A stretch of DNA of 64,000 bases, from the NCBI RefSeq assembly GCF_900188025.1, contig NZ_FZNO01000016.1, forward strand, positions 1 through 64,000. The letters are read 5' to 3'. Positions within the stretch are counted from its first letter, which is position 1; the number at the start of each line of letters is the position of its first letter. The DNA is from Blastococcus mobilis. Lineage in GTDB: Bacteria > Actinomycetota > Actinomycetes > Mycobacteriales > Geodermatophilaceae. The position numbers and the translations under genes were made by a program. Under the pieces are notes generated by a model that was given only the letters and a program-made list of their open reading frames with translations, was not told the origin of the DNA and ran no database searches. This document shows, one piece after another, positions 61,954 to 64,000 of the stretch.

Positions 61954-62666
61954 CCATCACGACGCCGGAGACCGCCGGTCCGGAGCTGGCCGCAGCGGCC
62001 GACGCCCGGTTCGAGGGGATCGCCGACCCGGTCGAGCAGGCGCTCGCCGTGCTGCGCTGGGCCGGGGAGACCTTCGGCGCGGAGTTCGCGATCACCTCCT
62101 CGATGGCCGATGGGCTGCTCGCCCACCTGGCCGGCCGGGCGATCCCCGGTGTCAACGTGATCTTCCTGGACACCGGCTACCACTTCGCCGAGACCATCGG
62201 CACCCGCGACTGGATCACCTCCGTCCTGCCGATCACCCTGGTCAACGTCACCCCACCGCAGACCGTCGCCGAGCAGGACCTCTCCTTCGGGCCGCGGCTC
62301 CACGAGCGCGACCCCGACCTCTGCTGCTCCCTGCGAAAGGTGAAGCCGCTCGCCGAGACCCTCGCCAACTACTCGGCCTGGGGTTCGGGCATCCGCCGCG
62401 ATGAGTCGCCCACCCGGGCCGACACGTTGCTGGTCGACTGGGACGCCAAGCGCGGCATGGTCAAGGTCAACCCGATCGCCGCCTGGACGCAGGGCGTCGT
62501 CGACGCCTACATCGCCGAGCACCAGATTCCGGTGAACCCGCTGTTCGAGCTGGGCTACGGCTCGATCGGCTGCGCACCCTGCACCCGCCCGGTCGCGCCC
62601 GGCGAGGACGCGCGCGCCGGCCGCTGGGCCGGCAAGAACAAGATCGAGTGCGGCATCCACAGCTGA
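61950..62666 (+). CDS. cysH: assimilatory adenylylsulfate reductase
   Basis: A 238-residue CysH. The paired Cys125-Cys126 (CCSLRKV) and Cys208-x2-Cys211 (GCAPCTRPV) bind a 4Fe-4S cluster and identify an APS reductase rather than a PAPS reductase; the catalytic Cys is in the C-terminal ECGIHS. NVIFLDTGYHFAET is the PP-loop-like nucleotide site. It reduces APS to sulfite with thioredoxin, feeding the sulfite reductase encoded upstream. GTG 61950 overlaps the zinc-ribbon stop. Confidence 0.94.
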   Translation: MTITTPETAGPELAAAADARFEGIADPVEQALAVLRWAGETFGAEFAITSSMADGLLAHLAGRAIPGVNVIFLDTGYHFAETIGTRDWITSVLPITLVNVTPPQTVAEQDLSFGPRLHERDPDLCCSLRKVKPLAETLANYSAWGSGIRRDESPTRADTLLVDWDAKRGMVKVNPIAAWTQGVVDAYIAEHQIPVNPLFELGYGSIGCAPCTRPVAPGEDARAGRWAGKNKIECGIHS

Positions 62667-62680
62667 TCGAAGGACCTCCG

Positions 62681-62745
62681 GAAGGACCTCGCTGCCCCCC
62701 ACCGCTCGCACGCTCGCGTCGGGACCCTGCACCGAGGCCATCGGA
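62681..62745 (+). repeat. dispersed intergenic GAAGGACC repeat, copy D
   Basis: Follows the cysH stop; a second GAAGGACC begins at 62669. CCTCG (62686-62690) pairs with CGAGG near 62733, enclosing the CCGCTCGCACGCTCGCGTCGG core of the family. Confidence 0.55.
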
Positions 62746-62808
62746 CGACGCGCTCCGCACGCCGCGGGTCCCTGGGACAAGGCCGCTCCAGCACGTCACC
62801 ATAGGGCG

Positions 62809-63102
62809 GTGCCCCGGCCGCCGCGTCTGTCCCCCGACGAGCTGTCGCGTGCGCTGAGCGAGCTGCCGCTGTGGTCGGGGGACACCGGCGGGATCCGACG
62901 CACCATCGAGCTGCCGAGCTTCCGGGACGCCGTCGCCGCGATCGACGCGATGGCCGACGTCGCCGAGGAGATGGACCACCACCCCGACATCGACCTGCGC
63001 TGGCGGACGGTGCACCTGAACGTCGTGACCCACTCGGCCGGCGGGGTCACCGACCTCGACCTCCAGCTGGCCCGGCGGATCGACGCCCTGCTCCCGGGCT
63101 GA
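62809..63102 (+). CDS. 4a-hydroxytetrahydrobiopterin dehydratase (pterin carbinolamine dehydratase)
   Basis: A 97-residue PCD/DCoH protein with the active-site motif EEMDHHPDIDLRW and the closing VTDLDLQLARRID. It dehydrates pterin-4a-carbinolamine and in bacteria also takes part in molybdopterin or folate metabolism. GTG 62809 has no good ribosome site; a CATAGG box just upstream is too close for an ordinary leaderless start, so the exact start is less sure. It stands alone, 142 bp from cysH. Confidence 0.9.
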   Translation: MPRPPRLSPDELSRALSELPLWSGDTGGIRRTIELPSFRDAVAAIDAMADVAEEMDHHPDIDLRWRTVHLNVVTHSAGGVTDLDLQLARRIDALLPG

Positions 63103-63103
63103 C

Positions 63104-63116
63104 TACAGCGGCTGTA
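63104..63116. promoter_or_regulatory. 13-bp palindrome after the pterin dehydratase gene
   Basis: TACAGC-G-GCTGTA is a perfect palindrome 2 bp after the stop codon. It is too short for a confident terminator and could be a protein site. Confidence 0.3.
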
Positions 63117-63173
63117 AACGCCTGCTCGGGTGGCAGTCGGCCGAAACTTCCGCCTCGCGAGGGGCGGCCGCTG

Positions 63174-63222
63174 TCATGGCGCCGGACGATGCTCCCCCGG
63201 ACGAGGGCGCCCGGCGCCATGA
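63174..63222 (-). terminator. terminator of the PhoX gene
   Basis: TCATGGCGCCGG (63174-63185) and its perfect complement (63211-63222) form a 12-bp stem with a 25-nt loop, 11 bp beyond the PhoX stop. Confidence 0.55.
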
Positions 63223-63232
63223 TCAGGCGGGG

Positions 63233-64000
63233 TCAGCTGCCGACGCGGCCGCCGTCCTCGCGGTAGGCCACAGCGACGCTAGGCCGAGGGAACGGACGCT
63301 CCTGCCGGCGGTCGGGCCAGGTGCTGGACGGGGCCTCCCGCGTCGAGCCCGTCGTCTCTCCAGGGTGCTGCACGGAGACGAAGACCGACCGGGCGTCCCG
63401 CGTGATCAAGGGACCGCTGCACTCGGCCCCCAGCGGCACGGTGAGGAATGCCTTGAGATGGCCGCGCTCGAGGCCGGCGGTCGGCACCGCGAACAGCCCG
63501 TCGTTGGCGCCCCCGACGGTGCCCTCCCCCTGGTTCACGCGGGACAGGACGCTGCCGTCCGTGGAGATCCAGAGGTTGCCGGCGGGGTCGAACTCCAGGT
63601 TGTCCGGGCAGGAGATGGCGCTGACCTTCGACTTGTCGTACCCGGCGAAGTACGTCTCGGGGCGCTGGGGATCCCCCGCCACCAGGAAGATCCGCCACTC
63701 GAACGCCTCGCCGGCAGCCCCCTGGGTCTCCCGCCACTCGATGACGTGACCGTTGCGGTTGCCCTTCTCCTCCCGGTACCTGCCCGCCCCCTGCTCGTCG
63801 GTCGAGAACGCGTAGGAGCGGTTGAGCGGGTTGGCCTCGTCGGCAACGGTCCGATTCGAGTTGTTGGTGAGGGCGGCGTAGACGTAGCCGTTCACCGGGT
63901 TGACCTGGATGTCCTCGGGCCGGTCCATCTTCGTCGGCACCTTCGATGCATCGACGACCTTCTCCGGGGTGGTGAGGTCCCCCTGGGCGTCGAGCTCCTT
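63233..64000 (-). CDS. phoX: PhoX family phosphatase, C-terminal part (cut by window edge)
   Basis: The last 255 codons of a PhoX/DUF839 protein; the N-terminus lies beyond 64000. Diagnostic segments are KMDRPEDIQVNPVNGYVYAALTNN, YREEKGNRNGHVIEW, SCPDNLEFDPAGNLWISTDG and ECSGPLITRDARSVFVSVQHPGE, all from the beta-propeller that holds the Fe/Ca site. PhoX is a Tat-exported, Ca- and Fe-dependent alkaline phosphatase that scavenges phosphate; full proteins are about 650-700 residues. The Tat signal is outside the window. Confidence 0.9.
   Translation of the reverse strand, partial: KELDAQGDLTTPEKVVDASKVPTKMDRPEDIQVNPVNGYVYAALTNNSNRTVADEANPLNRSYAFSTDEQGAGRYREEKGNRNGHVIEWRETQGAAGEAFEWRIFLVAGDPQRPETYFAGYDKSKVSAISCPDNLEFDPAGNLWISTDGSVLSRVNQGEGTVGGANDGLFAVPTAGLERGHLKAFLTVPLGAECSGPLITRDARSVFVSVQHPGETTGSTREAPSSTWPDRRQERPFPRPSVAVAYREDGGRVGS

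Noticed and set aside
59150-62173. A 1007-codon minus-strand frame across cysC, leader and sir
   Set aside because: Antisense to sir, whose FeS and siroheme motifs are clear; the same GC-driven artefact.

Overview
The window is chromosomal DNA from a very GC-rich actinobacterium. The mix of a mycothiol gene (mshB), a SigE/RseA/HtrA/TatB block, carotenoid and UV-repair genes, FeS sulfur assimilation and a C-terminal GT39 fragment fits Geodermatophilaceae (Blastococcus, Geodermatophilus, Modestobacter) best. That placement is an inference from gene content, not from a marker gene. Much of the gene order from about 13.5 to 51.5 kb parallels the Mycobacterium tuberculosis Rv1170-Rv1234 region (mrp, tatB, htrA, rseA, sigE, divergent O-methyltransferase, glgC/glgA, DUF3117, tag, LOG protein, dapE/dapD, dapC, fdx, mshB). 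This is therefore an old conserved actinobacterial core segment with lineage-specific insertions. I see no transposase, integrase, phage gene, tRNA, rRNA or CRISPR array.

Layout. 0-13.5 kb: secreted subtilase, membrane-anchored alpha/beta hydrolase, a TPP enzyme coupled to a wrecked EthD gene, a quinone-reductase-like enzyme, a ribbon-helix-helix/DUF4097 pair, DUF4230, acyl-CoA dehydrogenase, CoA-ester lyase, EamA exporter, PhzF. 13.5-25 kb: PRC/MgtE-N/CBS protein with DUF1003, AzlCD, Mrp, the envelope-stress block sigE-rseA-htrA-tatB and the divergent glycogen genes glgC/glgA. 25-34 kb: a cobalamin riboswitch controlling btuFCD, a membrane protein, a spore-photoproduct-lyase-like radical SAM enzyme, a PAS-GAF-PP2C phosphatase and a CrtI desaturase. 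34-51.5 kb: an unidentified Rossmann-like protein coupled to pepA, DNA repair (tag), the dapE-LOG-DivIVA-SRPBCC operon divergent from dapD, dapC-fdxA, a GAF-GGDEF-EAL protein and mshB. 51.5-57.5 kb: a five-gene dipeptide/oligopeptide ABC importer. 57.5-64 kb: CsbD, SRPBCC-NUDIX, a sulfur assimilation cluster (Rrf2, cysC, leader peptide, sir, zinc ribbon, cysH), pterin dehydratase and the C-terminal part of a PhoX phosphatase.

Regulation readable from sequence. SigE-type promoters (GGAAC-N18-CGTTGA) stand before sigE itself and before the PAS-GAF-PP2C gene, which suggests autoregulation plus one further regulon member. Ten genes have a TANNNT box 6-8 nt before the start codon, the actinobacterial leaderless arrangement. 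The btu operon carries a B12 riboswitch whose Shine-Dalgarno can be sequestered in a hairpin, and sir is preceded by a 28-aa leader peptide ending with a Cys codon. Two repeat families stand out: a dispersed intergenic hairpin with a GAAGGACC edge (five copies), and a double palindrome between csbD and the NUDIX gene.
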